Positions 45,455 through 53,628 of a stretch of 64,000 nt of DNA are shown piece by piece (position 1 is the first letter of the stretch; each line of letters starts with the position of its first letter). The position numbers were made by a program, and so were the translations under genes. Origin of the DNA: Pseudomonadota bacterium (GTDB taxonomy: Bacteria; Pseudomonadota; Gammaproteobacteria; Pseudomonadales; Oceanobacteraceae). Location of the stretch: NCBI GenBank assembly GCA_030145845.1, contig JAIXHJ010000012.1, positions 1 through 64,000 of the forward strand. The letters are read 5' to 3'. Below the pieces are notes generated by a model, which did not search any database, was not told the origin of the DNA, and worked only from the letters and a program-made list of their open reading frames with translations.

Positions 45455-46294
45455 CTGCTTCAGTTCGTTCATCGCCGCGGCAATCATCCGCGGCCGGGTA
45501 AATACCAGGCTGTGATCCGCACCGGGAATCAGCCTGACCGACCAGTCAGTGCTCTGCTCCGCAAGCTGCTGATGGCGCTGATACATACCCGCAGCACTGA
45601 GTTCGCCAACAAAACTCATACCACGCCATGGCGCCTGCCAGCGGGTGTAATATTGTGGATCAGCAGACAGGCTGGTAGCCACGGCCTGCAACGCAAAGGC
45701 AAAGCCTCTGGCGTTACTGCGCAGACGTGAGATGGTCAGCGCATCCACTTTCTCATTGCGGACGCGCTGTGGTGATACCGAGTCGAGAAAATCATAATAA
45801 GCCTGCTCGCCAGCGGGATCGCGCAACACCCGCTCCGCTACGCTCAGATAATCACGTGCCTTCAGTGCCACGTCGCTGGCATCGGCCGACACCAGCATTG
45901 CCGGCTCTAACAGATAGCACAGACCACCGGCCCGACCACGGTTGAACAGTTCCACGGCCACCATGCCGCCAAATGAGTATCCGGCAACGTCAAACGCCTG
46001 CCAGTCAAGGGCATCCAGCAATTCTTCAACCTGCTGCGCGTAATCCTCTTTGCCGGGAGCACCGGAAAGCAGAAAGCGGCTGCCGCCCATTTCGGCCAGA
46101 TCAGGAATCAGGATTTCATCCCATTCCGTCAGGTAATTAGTGACATACGTCCAGGTGGTTTCGCCGGCCACACCGGCCCCATGCAGCAGCAGCAGGCGCC
46201 GCGGCTGCGGAGATGCAACAGCAGACGGATACTGAATAAGGGATGCGTGTTGTTCGGCAATGGCGGTGTGAATGTTGAGCGGATGTTTTTCCAT
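45431..46294 (-). CDS. Alpha/beta hydrolase
   Basis: 287 residues. [15 protein letters not shown] forms the oxyanion loop, Ser107 in GYSFGG is the nucleophile, and PGADHSLVF holds the catalytic His. It lacks a signal peptide. Located 17 bases after the DUF4124-like gene and so probably the last gene of the surface-system operon, though its function may be unrelated. Substrate unknown. Confidence 0.85.
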   Translation of the reverse strand: MEKHPLNIHTAIAEQHASLIQYPSAVASPQPRRLLLLHGAGVAGETTWTYVTNYLTEWDEILIPDLAEMGGSRFLLSGAPGKEDYAQQVEELLDALDWQAFDVAGYSFGGMVAVELFNRGRAGGLCYLLEPAMLVSADASDVALKARDYLSVAERVLRDPAGEQAYYDFLDSVSPQRVRNEKVDALTISRLRSNARGFAFALQAVATSLSADPQYYTRWQAPWRGMSFVGELSAAGMYQRHQQLAEQSTDWSVRLIPGADHSLVFTRPRMIAAAMNELKQSDLQASL

Positions 46295-46311
46295 AATGGC
46301 GCCTTAAATCG

Positions 46312-47181
46312 TCAGCGCCATTCTACCTCAGCTGTAGCGGCATTGGACGTTCCGTCAGGGAAATACAGAATAACAGCGCGCAACGCTTTATCCTGAACAG
46401 AGATCACAGCTTCACGGTAAGCCTCATGCGACCAGGTCTCGGCCTGAAGCTGAAACCTGACCTCCGGAAGGTAATACAGAGGTTTAAGGTTTTCACCCAG
46501 CGCAACCAGCGCCAGCCGGTCTGTGGACCGGCGCAATTTGAGTGACAGCATTGCCTCACCGGAAGCCGGAAAATTACGGAGCGTAAAGTACCACGCCGGC
46601 CGCTGGCCGGATGATGTACGGAAGGGAATCCCTGCCTCAGCACGCTGCAACAATAATGGCTCATAACGGCTGCTGCTGACATGAAACGCGTTGCGGTATT
46701 CCTGGCAGCAGCCGGCATTGCGTATTGCCGCCGACACACGCAACGGCGGAATAAGCGTATGATCGGTCAGAACTTCCTGGTCGTCAGTTTCTTTATCGGA
46801 AGCCGTTCCCTGAGGCGTTTCCTGATTGTGAACGACACCCTGCTCATCGACCCAGACATAAAAAGGCTTATGCTGCTGTCGCTCCTGTTGCAGCTTTTTC
46901 TGCAACTCGTCCTCCGACAGATAACGGCTCTCCGCCGCATTATCTACAGGCGGGCGGGAAGGTTTATCCGTTTCTGCTTCCCTTTCTGTCTGCGGTCGCG
47001 GACTGTTATGAATCCGCCCCTCAGCGTCCACCCAGGTAAAATAATCGTCAGCAGCACCAGCCACTGACGATAACAGACTGCAGAGAAGGATCAGAATTTG
47101 GTACGGAAGCTGATACCGGCCGCGCCAATGGTGAGCTTGGTTTCGACATCCAGCCCGGGATACGGGTTTGTTACGGTGCAT
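46312..47181 (-). CDS. Secreted protein with two DUF4124-like motifs; C-terminal domain unassigned
   Basis: 289 residues from the ATG at 47181. A basic N-terminus precedes a hydrophobic stretch ending SSVAGAA (about 26-44), a probable signal peptide. Two similar motifs follow: FTWVDAEGRIHNS (48-60) and FYVWVDEQGVVHNQ (107-120), of DUF4124 type, around a charged linker. The C-terminal half (about 145-289) is beta-rich and reminiscent of MalM-like periplasmic domains; that likeness is a weak guess. Adjacent Cys158 and Cys159 are present. The start is uncertain because the chosen ATG lies about 90 bases inside the preceding FadL-like gene. Probably part of the same export operon. Confidence 0.65.
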   Translation of the reverse strand: MHRNKPVSRAGCRNQAHHWRGRYQLPYQILILLCSLLSSVAGAADDYFTWVDAEGRIHNSPRPQTEREAETDKPSRPPVDNAAESRYLSEDELQKKLQQERQQHKPFYVWVDEQGVVHNQETPQGTASDKETDDQEVLTDHTLIPPLRVSAAIRNAGCCQEYRNAFHVSSSRYEPLLLQRAEAGIPFRTSSGQRPAWYFTLRNFPASGEAMLSLKLRRSTDRLALVALGENLKPLYYLPEVRFQLQAETWSHEAYREAVISVQDKALRAVILYFPDGTSNAATAEVEWR

Positions 47182-48737
47182 GTCAGGCAATTCCGGTTAA
47201 GCGCATTACTGGAGTTTACATAATCCCCGCTGGATTCTGCATCCTGAGGGTCGGCAAGAATGGTTTCCTTCGACTGCATAAAGCTGAGTGAAAGGTCCAC
47301 CACGGTGTCCAGATCCCACTGATACCCCATACCGACACTGTACATGCGGGCAAAGCCAAGCGGCGCCTGAATGCTGCGGGCATCATCGGGAATCGAGCTT
47401 TTACGCGGCTCATAACCCAGACGCAGCTGTACCCGCGAATTCAGGTCATACTGAAAACCAAAACCAAAGCTCCAGACACTTTTGTAACCCAGTGGCTGGC
47501 GCAGCGTGGTATTGGTAACCAGTTCGGGGGCCAGCGTTTTTGCTGCACCAAGGAAGCTCACCTGACGGTCGAATTCAAACAGCAGCTCATCCCATTTATC
47601 ATAATCCGTCCAGCCGGCATCGACATTCAGCTGATAATCATCAAGGAAGCGCAGTTTGATGCCCGCCTGAAAATGCTGCGGATAAGTCAGCTCGGTCGAC
47701 ACGTGCCCACTCTCCTTGCGCTGGCCGGTTGGCAGGGAAAAGATCGCACCACCGATCGCGCCGACAATGGAGGAGTTGAACGTGCGGAAGAAATCGGAAA
47801 ATTCGTCGGTATATTCCAGCCGGTAAGTCCCTTTTAATTGCGAAACCGCTTCACTCTGATAGCCGACACCGAATGCAAACCAGTCATACGGTTCCCACAG
47901 AAAACCCAGATTAAACGATGGTGACAGACTCTGTTCGGTAACAATGCTGAGCTCACCAATATCATCATACGGGCCAACGTTACCGCCGCACAGACTGATA
48001 ATCGGCGCCAGCGGATCATTACCGCTTGAAGAGCCATCTTCGTTAAAGCAGCCAAAGGCATCCTGCAGTTCTTCCAGTACGCCAATCAGCACGTTGGGTG
48101 CACGCAGATCCTGCACCACCGCCACCGCCTGATGGGAAAACAGAAAGCTTGCACCAATGGAAAATTCGTCAGTCACCTTGTAGCCAAAAGAAGGTGACAG
48201 ATAGGTAAAACGTTGCAGCGCAACCTGCTTGGCCTGATAGCGCCCCGGGTCATCATCTGCCTTGGCGAAACCCGCGGCCATTGGCGCATACACGGCATTG
48301 GCAAACGTGAACTTCGATCCTGGCGGCTGAATGGAGATACCACCGGTGGGCAGCGTCAATAACGGCAGGCTCATCGGCACCAGTCCGATACCGGGAATAT
48401 ATGCGGCGGCGGTAGCTTCGCTGGTTGCCTCACCGTTACTGTCGAGAATGGGGTCCTGATCAATCTGCAGCAGGCCCGAGTCATCGGCATTGTAATCGTC
48501 GGGCAGGGAAAATTTTGCTTCAGACGATAACAGGATATTCATCAGCTGAACCTGAATCTGACGACCATCCAGTTTGGTAAGGCCAGCCGGGTTGAAGTGA
48601 ATATCCATAATCCCGACCGGATCTGCCGTCACGGCATTACCCAGCGACATGGCTTTGGTGTCGAGAAAAAGATTCTGAGCCAGCTGAGCAAAGGCCAGTC
48701 CGGGCATCATTATCAGTAATAAGGTGAGAATCCGCAT
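47091..48737 (-). CDS. FadL/OmpP1-family outer-membrane protein
   Basis: 548 residues with a signal peptide (MRILTLLLIMMPGLAFA). The mature N-terminus has the FadL pattern (NLFLDTKAMSLGNAVTADPVGIMDIHFNPAGLTKLDG, in which NPAG is the family hallmark). A barrel follows, ending in Phe (SFRTKF). FadL proteins let hydrophobic substrates cross the outer membrane. Four cysteines in CFNEDGSS, CGG and NCLTCTVT regions may form disulfides in extracellular loops. It lies directly after the FapF-like gene and may belong to the surface-fibre system rather than to fatty acid uptake. It is longer than typical FadL (about 420-460). Confidence 0.85.
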   Translation of the reverse strand: MRILTLLLIMMPGLAFAQLAQNLFLDTKAMSLGNAVTADPVGIMDIHFNPAGLTKLDGRQIQVQLMNILLSSEAKFSLPDDYNADDSGLLQIDQDPILDSNGEATSEATAAAYIPGIGLVPMSLPLLTLPTGGISIQPPGSKFTFANAVYAPMAAGFAKADDDPGRYQAKQVALQRFTYLSPSFGYKVTDEFSIGASFLFSHQAVAVVQDLRAPNVLIGVLEELQDAFGCFNEDGSSSGNDPLAPIISLCGGNVGPYDDIGELSIVTEQSLSPSFNLGFLWEPYDWFAFGVGYQSEAVSQLKGTYRLEYTDEFSDFFRTFNSSIVGAIGGAIFSLPTGQRKESGHVSTELTYPQHFQAGIKLRFLDDYQLNVDAGWTDYDKWDELLFEFDRQVSFLGAAKTLAPELVTNTTLRQPLGYKSVWSFGFGFQYDLNSRVQLRLGYEPRKSSIPDDARSIQAPLGFARMYSVGMGYQWDLDTVVDLSLSFMQSKETILADPQDAESSGDYVNSSNALNRNCLTCTVTNPYPGLDVETKLTIGAAGISFRTKF

Positions 48738-48786
48738 AGTAAGCTGCTGTTCGGTTATTTTTATCGTTATATAAGTAAACCGGATA

Positions 48787-49854
48787 TCAGTTGCCTGACG
48801 ACGGTTTTACCCCCTCAATATCTATAGGCAGGGACAGGCCAAGAATAATATCCGGAGACAGCTCGGTAACGCCGAAGCCGACGTTAATATTGGTAATGGT
48901 TTTAGGTGACACCCTGACTCCGAGGGCAAAATTCATGATGCCGCTCATCTGACTGCCGGCGACGGAGCTTTGTGTACTGTCGGTTGCCGGGGTGTAGAGT
49001 TCAAAGCGTGTGCGGTCGTTAAATGAGCCCTGAAATGAGGCGCTCAGAGAGACGTCATAGGACAGCGAATAAGCAAAACCCATCGAAAATGAAAGGCTGT
49101 TGCCAGGATGCACTTCTTCCAGAATTGAACTGCCGCGGACCTGGTCCAGCCCCTGCTGTGGCATATTGTAGGAATAACTGCCGGAACCGAACAGGACGAC
49201 CGGATCCATGACCTTGGAAACACTGATGCCGGCACTGATGCTGTTATAGCCTGAGCCGGACGACAGATTTTTATCCAGATCTATTTCATAAGGACTGTCG
49301 CCGGTTTTAAGGCGCAGCGTAGCAAAATAGGTCTGACTGATCCGACCGGGAATGTACTCAAAGGGCTGATAGCGGACGGTGCCACTGATATCACCCAGGG
49401 CATAGGTGGTCAGCTCCTCTTCGGTATCAAATTTAGCGACCAGAGGCAGGCGGCCGCTCAGTGTTAGATTGTCGAACAGGCCGTAATCCAGCGTAAATGA
49501 ATTAGTAAAGGTATGACTGGCCACCGGCGACACGTCAGCATTTCTGATGGTGGAAGACCCGGTCGGCTGACCTTCAGAATCCAGTGTTGGTTCAATAACC
49601 AGATCTATGCGCTGATCTCCGTAATAGGAGTAATCAAAGTTATAATTCAGCCCGGCACTGCCGCGCTTAAGCAATGAATAATTTTTTTCAGCCGCTTCAA
49701 AAACCTCCTCCAGGGCCTTTTCGGTATCGGCATCACTATCCTGCTTGGATAACGCCTCCCGTGCCTTGGAAAGATCTTCAGTCTCGTCCGCATAAGCGTT
49801 AAGACTGCATGAAACAAATAATGAGAATGTAATGAGTGAAACTCGGTTCAACAT
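48787..49854 (-). CDS. Outer-membrane beta-barrel with N-terminal helical segment (FapF/FilC-like)
   Basis: 355 residues. Signal peptide (about 1-22), then a charged helical stretch (about 23-62, EDLSKAREALSKQDS and EKALEEVFEAAEKN) before a beta-barrel (from about 66) with alternating aromatic strands (NYNFDYSYYGDQRIDLV, TFTNSFTLDYGLFDNLTLSGRLPL). A helical plug ahead of a barrel is the layout of FapF, the exporter of Pseudomonas functional amyloid. The gene directly follows a FapD-like C39 protease gene (25 bases), as exporter and protease genes cluster in fap loci. Alternative: a general transporter of the phenol MetA-like porin group. Architecture seen; role inferred. Confidence 0.7.
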   Translation of the reverse strand: MLNRVSLITFSLFVSCSLNAYADETEDLSKAREALSKQDSDADTEKALEEVFEAAEKNYSLLKRGSAGLNYNFDYSYYGDQRIDLVIEPTLDSEGQPTGSSTIRNADVSPVASHTFTNSFTLDYGLFDNLTLSGRLPLVAKFDTEEELTTYALGDISGTVRYQPFEYIPGRISQTYFATLRLKTGDSPYEIDLDKNLSSGSGYNSISAGISVSKVMDPVVLFGSGSYSYNMPQQGLDQVRGSSILEEVHPGNSLSFSMGFAYSLSYDVSLSASFQGSFNDRTRFELYTPATDSTQSSVAGSQMSGIMNFALGVRVSPKTITNINVGFGVTELSPDIILGLSLPIDIEGVKPSSGN

Positions 49855-49879
49855 GGCAGACCTGTGTTCCTTATCGTTA

Positions 49880-50812
49880 TTATTTTCTTCTGAAGCGCAG
49901 TTCTTTCGTCAGGCTTTCATTAGGATCTGTTGTTACGCGGACGTTGTAGTCATCTTTGCTCGCGCCATCTGAGCTGTCTTCAACGATGATTTCGTAAACA
50001 ATATCGCCGTCGTCATTACGGACTGCGCTGCCGCTGTCATCCAGTACCGGCGCATAAGATGAATAGGCATTATTACTGAGAAAGGCGATCTGGTTGGTAA
50101 TCGCATCCTCATATTTCATGGTCATCAGCGGAAATTCGCGGTATGCATTTTCAGCAATCAGGTAATCCGCAACAAACCGCATATCCTCTTCCCTCAGTTC
50201 AAGGCCCGTCGCAGGCTTGTGGCCATTGGGGAATACAATAAAAAGAACGTTGTTATCCCAGATTTCCAGGAAGCGTTCGAGCGTGAAACTGATGTTGCCC
50301 AGTGCCGGGTCAGCTACATATACGCGGTTTTCATAAACGGTGCGCAAAACAACAAAGTGCTTGAAGCCAGCATATTCGATCGGCGCAATGGCCGGGTGAT
50401 CAAGACTGATCAGGTCTGAAGCTTCGGCCTTGAATCCACCGGATGGGTGCCCCAGCGCGGTTACCAGTCGTTTCATATCAAGCAGGGAAAATCCCCGGCG
50501 CTGAATAATGCGCTCGGTTTCACCGAAGCGCAGCAGTCCTTCCATGACCTGGCGCTCCTGAAAGTTACGGCCGAGATAGAAATCAAGCAGCGTCGTCAGA
50601 GCAGCAGAGCCGCAGGAATAATCATATGCCTGACGCACAACGTTCCGGAAGCGCTGCACAGCCAGAGGCTCGACATTAACGACCTGGTCATACTGATAGG
50701 GCTCGTTAACGCCGACACGATAAATGGTATCGCCCTGCTCTCTGTCATTAACAATGGCGAATTCGTGCACCATGGCAAAGCCGATGATGGAGCCGAGGAG
50801 AATGATAAACAC
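49880..50812 (-). CDS. Membrane-anchored C39-family peptidase (FapD/FilD-like)
   Basis: 310 residues. An N-terminal membrane helix (about 2-21) anchors a periplasmic C39 domain with Cys67 (YDYSCGSAALTTLL), His152 (GFKHFVVLR) and Asp168 (VYVADPALG), the full papain-like triad. The C-terminal third (about 205-310) is acidic and unassigned. There is no ABC ATPase, so it is not a bacteriocin exporter; the single-domain membrane form next to a barrel exporter is typical of FapD. It probably processes or licenses the exported protein. It follows the DUF6160 gene after a terminator (50961-50982) and a 185-base gap and could have its own promoter there. Confidence 0.8.
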   Translation of the reverse strand: MFIILLGSIIGFAMVHEFAIVNDREQGDTIYRVGVNEPYQYDQVVNVEPLAVQRFRNVVRQAYDYSCGSAALTTLLDFYLGRNFQERQVMEGLLRFGETERIIQRRGFSLLDMKRLVTALGHPSGGFKAEASDLISLDHPAIAPIEYAGFKHFVVLRTVYENRVYVADPALGNISFTLERFLEIWDNNVLFIVFPNGHKPATGLELREEDMRFVADYLIAENAYREFPLMTMKYEDAITNQIAFLSNNAYSSYAPVLDDSGSAVRNDDGDIVYEIIVEDSSDGASKDDYNVRVTTDPNESLTKELRFRRK

Positions 50813-50957
50813 GAATGATGACCTGAGGCCCCTCCGATTTTTTTATTGTTATCTTATGGTGAGCTGGCAACCATGTTACATAAAATCACAGAAACGACCA
50901 ACCAATAAATGGCCCATCCGGCGGTGATTTACGGCTGTTTTTCTGACATTCAGGCAT

Positions 50958-50983
50958 AAAAAAACCCGCCGCAGCGGGTTTTT
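50958..50983. terminator. Terminator/attenuator downstream of the DUF6160 gene
   Basis: A 9-bp stem (50961-50969 with 50974-50982, loop CGCA) flanked by A and T runs, 15 bases beyond the DUF6160 stop on the minus strand. It would make the secreted subunit much more abundant than the exporter proteins encoded beyond it. The remaining gap 50813-50957 shows nothing else recognisable. Confidence 0.88.
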
Positions 50984-50997
50984 GTCAGACAATTAAC

Positions 50998-51945
50998 TCA
51001 GTGGCCGTAAATACGCTGAGTCATACCTGCAAGATTGATATCGGACACCTTGATGCTGCCGATGGATTCTCCACCCATAGCGAGACCGCCAACTTCCAGA
51101 GTGCCTTCAATCTGACCCAGCTGAATATATACACCACCACCCATTGCGGCAGTTCCACCTTTCGCCCAGATAGTCTGCTCAATAGTGGCTGCAGTACCTT
51201 CACCACCAGTGCCATAGAACTTCACATCCTGTACCTGAACAGCAGAACCGTTAGCCAGTAGAGCGGCATAAGCATCACGGTCATCGGCATCCACATCAGT
51301 ATCGCCATCCTGGTCTAAGAGCTGGTTATTATCCAGGGCTGCCTGAGCTTTGGTGGCTGCCTGCGTGGCGGTATAACCGAACATGCCAACGTCCAGATCT
51401 GTAATTTCAACAGACATATTTGCAAGGATAGCAACCGAACCAGACTGGGCATCTGTTGGCAGATTTCCAATTTCCGTCGCATTACCGGCAGCCGCAAGGT
51501 TCATAATGGTCGTGGTTGAAGCCCCAAGATCGAGGGTCATATTCAGATTATTCACCAGCTCTGTTACTTCGCCTGCATCCGAGCTCAGGGCAACTGCACT
51601 GTACTGACCGGTTGTATCAGCCGCAGTATCGCCCAGAGCGATATTCATACCATCAACCCCGGACATGCCGATCAGCAGGTTGCCGTTCGCATCGACATCA
51701 ATGGTCTGAGTGAGATTGGTCACATCTTTCACTGTCAGGTTCTGCATCAGTACAGAGCCTTCATCGGTATACTCGATTTCACCAACTGAGATACCTGCTG
51801 AATCGATATCGATTTCAATCGTCACACCCGCCTGACCTGTGGTCGAGGACATCGTTGCGTCATCCAGAGCAACCATCTCCGCATTAACGGCAAATGGGGC
51901 TGCTGCGATAGCCGCGGCGAGAGATGCTTTCTTAAGGAATTTCAT
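50998..51945 (-). CDS. DUF6160/FilA-like secreted surface protein with a dockerin-like calcium loop
   Basis: 315 residues from the ATG at 51945 (AGGAG 8 bases upstream). Signal peptide 1-22 (ending AVNA), then LDDATMSSTTGQAGVTIEI (27-45), the motif typical of DUF6160 proteins annotated as putative pilus or FilA proteins. The mature chain is acidic, poor in Cys, Lys and Arg, and rich in Asp, Asn, Thr, Gly and Ala, with repeated short beta-strands: an extracellular fibre-like composition. Residues 211-222 (DQDGDTDVDADD) form an EF-hand/dockerin-type calcium loop followed by a short helix. It is the first gene of the cluster with a FapD-like protease and barrel exporter, so it is the likely cargo. 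Identification of the family is moderate. Confidence 0.75.
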   Translation of the reverse strand: MKFLKKASLAAAIAAAPFAVNAEMVALDDATMSSTTGQAGVTIEIDIDSAGISVGEIEYTDEGSVLMQNLTVKDVTNLTQTIDVDANGNLLIGMSGVDGMNIALGDTAADTTGQYSAVALSSDAGEVTELVNNLNMTLDLGASTTTIMNLAAAGNATEIGNLPTDAQSGSVAILANMSVEITDLDVGMFGYTATQAATKAQAALDNNQLLDQDGDTDVDADDRDAYAALLANGSAVQVQDVKFYGTGGEGTAATIEQTIWAKGGTAAMGGGVYIQLGQIEGTLEVGGLAMGGESIGSIKVSDINLAGMTQRIYGH

Positions 51946-52295
51946 GTGCACACTCCTGATTATTTTTCTTAGTTGTCGGGCATCATCCATGCCCTTTCAC
52001 CGGGTGTACGCAACCAACCTGATGGCCAGAATGGCAGCGGACATTCCCTGTGATCTTCTTCAGAGTTGGTTTCTGATGACCTTTTTCATTATTCTTATAC
52101 CTGCCCGGCGGTCAGACTGTGCCCGGGCATTTGCGAACAATCTATTCAAGGGTTTCAGGGTTGTCCAGAGCTTTTAATTACACAAGATAACAGGATGCCG
52201 CCTGCAGACACCCCAGTCCCACTCAGGGCAGCATCGGTTTTTCCTTAAAATACAGATACTTACACCACTGAAAACAACTCTCAAACTGGCTCAAA
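51946..52295. promoter_or_regulatory. 350-base divergent control region between the DUF6160 gene and pabB
   Basis: No gene is visible. The region is AT-rich near 52090-52110, where TATAAG and AATAAT could serve as -10 elements on the minus strand for the DUF6160 gene, but no convincing -35 is found. An inverted repeat GCCCGG...CCGGGC at about 52108-52128 may be a regulatory site. Nothing else is recognised. Confidence 0.3.
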
Positions 52296-53591
52296 ATGAC
52301 GCATCAAAAGCTATCTGTTAACCCTTTCCAGCTTATTCAGGCGGGCCAGCTACTGGATCGCCCTGTTCTGCTGTATGGCCAGTGGCAGACCGAAGCTGAC
52401 GATGGCAGTGCCGCGCAGCGCAAAGCCCTGCTGTTTTTCGCCCCTCAGCGCTGGCATGAAGTAAAATCCCGCTCTGAATTGCAGCACCTGCGCAGTGAAA
52501 TTGCCGCCACTCAGCAACTGGCGGCGGGTCATGTGCTGTCATCCGGCTGGGCCGGTTACTTCAGCTACGAAGCCGGCCGCGCACAGCAGCAGATCGAAAC
52601 GGGCTCTGCGATACTCGCTGAATTTGGCTATTACCCCATGGTCATTCATCTGGACCTGGGGCAGCAGGAAGCCGTTGCGCACTGGCACCCGGATACGGAC
52701 GATGAGGCAGTGAAGCAGCGGCTGAATGATCTGTTACTTGCCGCCGGAGAGGTGGTGGATGGCAACACCGGCAGGCCGAGAACCTGGTCTCAGGTGTGGC
52801 AGCCGGATGATTATCAGCATGCCTTCCATGCCGTACAGGACTATCTGCATGCCGGCGATTGTTATCAGGTCAACCTGGCTATGCCCTTTGCCTGCACTGA
52901 CGACCTGACATCAGCCTCCCCTTACGGACTCTTCAACGCCTTCGATCCAGCCTTCGGTGGCTATATGAACACTCCGCAGGTAACACTTTATTCCGTCAGT
53001 CCTGAACGATTTATGTGCATTGACAGACATGATATGGAGACCCGTCCCATCAAAGGCACTGCACCCAGAGGGGTGACGGCACAGGAAGACGCTGATAACA
53101 GAAACTGGCTGGCGCAAAGCGAAAAGAATCAGGCTGAAAATCTGATGATCGTCGATCTGCTGCGCAACGATATGAGCCTGTACGCTGAACCGCACAGCGT
53201 CAGAGTCGAAAAACTGTTTGATATTGAAACTCACGCTAACGTGCACCATATGGTCAGTACCATTAACGCCCGGCTGAAGAGCAGTCACCATGCCATTGAT
53301 GCCGTGCTGGCAGCCTTGCCGGGCGGTTCCATTACCGGTGCGCCGAAGAAACGGGCTATGGAAATCATTGATGAGCTGGAAGCTTTTTCACGTAAGGCTT
53401 ATTGCGGTTCGCTCGGATTTTTTGGTGACAACGGCGTGGCAGACTTTAATATTCTTATCCGCACCATTCAGGCCTATGCTGACGGCGCCGTGTGCTGGGG
53501 CGGCGGTGGCATTGTTGTTGATTCGCAGTGTCATGATGAATGGCAGGAGGTGCTGCATAAGGTGCAGAAAATTCTGGACACCTGGCTGTAA
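52296..53591 (+). CDS. pabB: Aminodeoxychorismate synthase component I
   Basis: 431 residues, chorismate-binding family. Motifs are PIKGTAPRG, MIVDLLRNDMS, and GSITGAPKKRAMEIIDELE with the catalytic Lys region, then IRTIQAYADGAVCWGGGGIV. It aminates chorismate for 4-aminobenzoate with a glutaminase partner (PabA/TrpG, not in this window). It resembles PabB more than TrpE because no trp genes are near and the N-terminal domain is short. A terminator follows at once. Confidence 0.9.
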   Translation: MTHQKLSVNPFQLIQAGQLLDRPVLLYGQWQTEADDGSAAQRKALLFFAPQRWHEVKSRSELQHLRSEIAATQQLAAGHVLSSGWAGYFSYEAGRAQQQIETGSAILAEFGYYPMVIHLDLGQQEAVAHWHPDTDDEAVKQRLNDLLLAAGEVVDGNTGRPRTWSQVWQPDDYQHAFHAVQDYLHAGDCYQVNLAMPFACTDDLTSASPYGLFNAFDPAFGGYMNTPQVTLYSVSPERFMCIDRHDMETRPIKGTAPRGVTAQEDADNRNWLAQSEKNQAENLMIVDLLRNDMSLYAEPHSVRVEKLFDIETHANVHHMVSTINARLKSSHHAIDAVLAALPGGSITGAPKKRAMEIIDELEAFSRKAYCGSLGFFGDNGVADFNILIRTIQAYADGAVCWGGGGIVVDSQCHDEWQEVLHKVQKILDTWL

Positions 53592-53618
53592 AAAAGCCGC
53601 CAGGTGGCGGCTTTTTTA
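53591..53618. terminator. Bidirectional terminator between pabB and sthA
   Basis: A 6-bp GC stem (53596-53601 with 53606-53611, loop AGGT), extended by A-T pairs and ending in T6, overlaps the pabB stop codon by one base. It ends convergent pabB and sthA transcripts. Confidence 0.9.
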
Positions 53619-53628
53619 TTGGATGTAA

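Noticed and set aside
49880..50812. Bacteriocin-type C39 ABC exporter
   Set aside because: There is a single membrane helix and C39 domain only; no ABC ATPase domain or double-glycine leader peptide gene is nearby.
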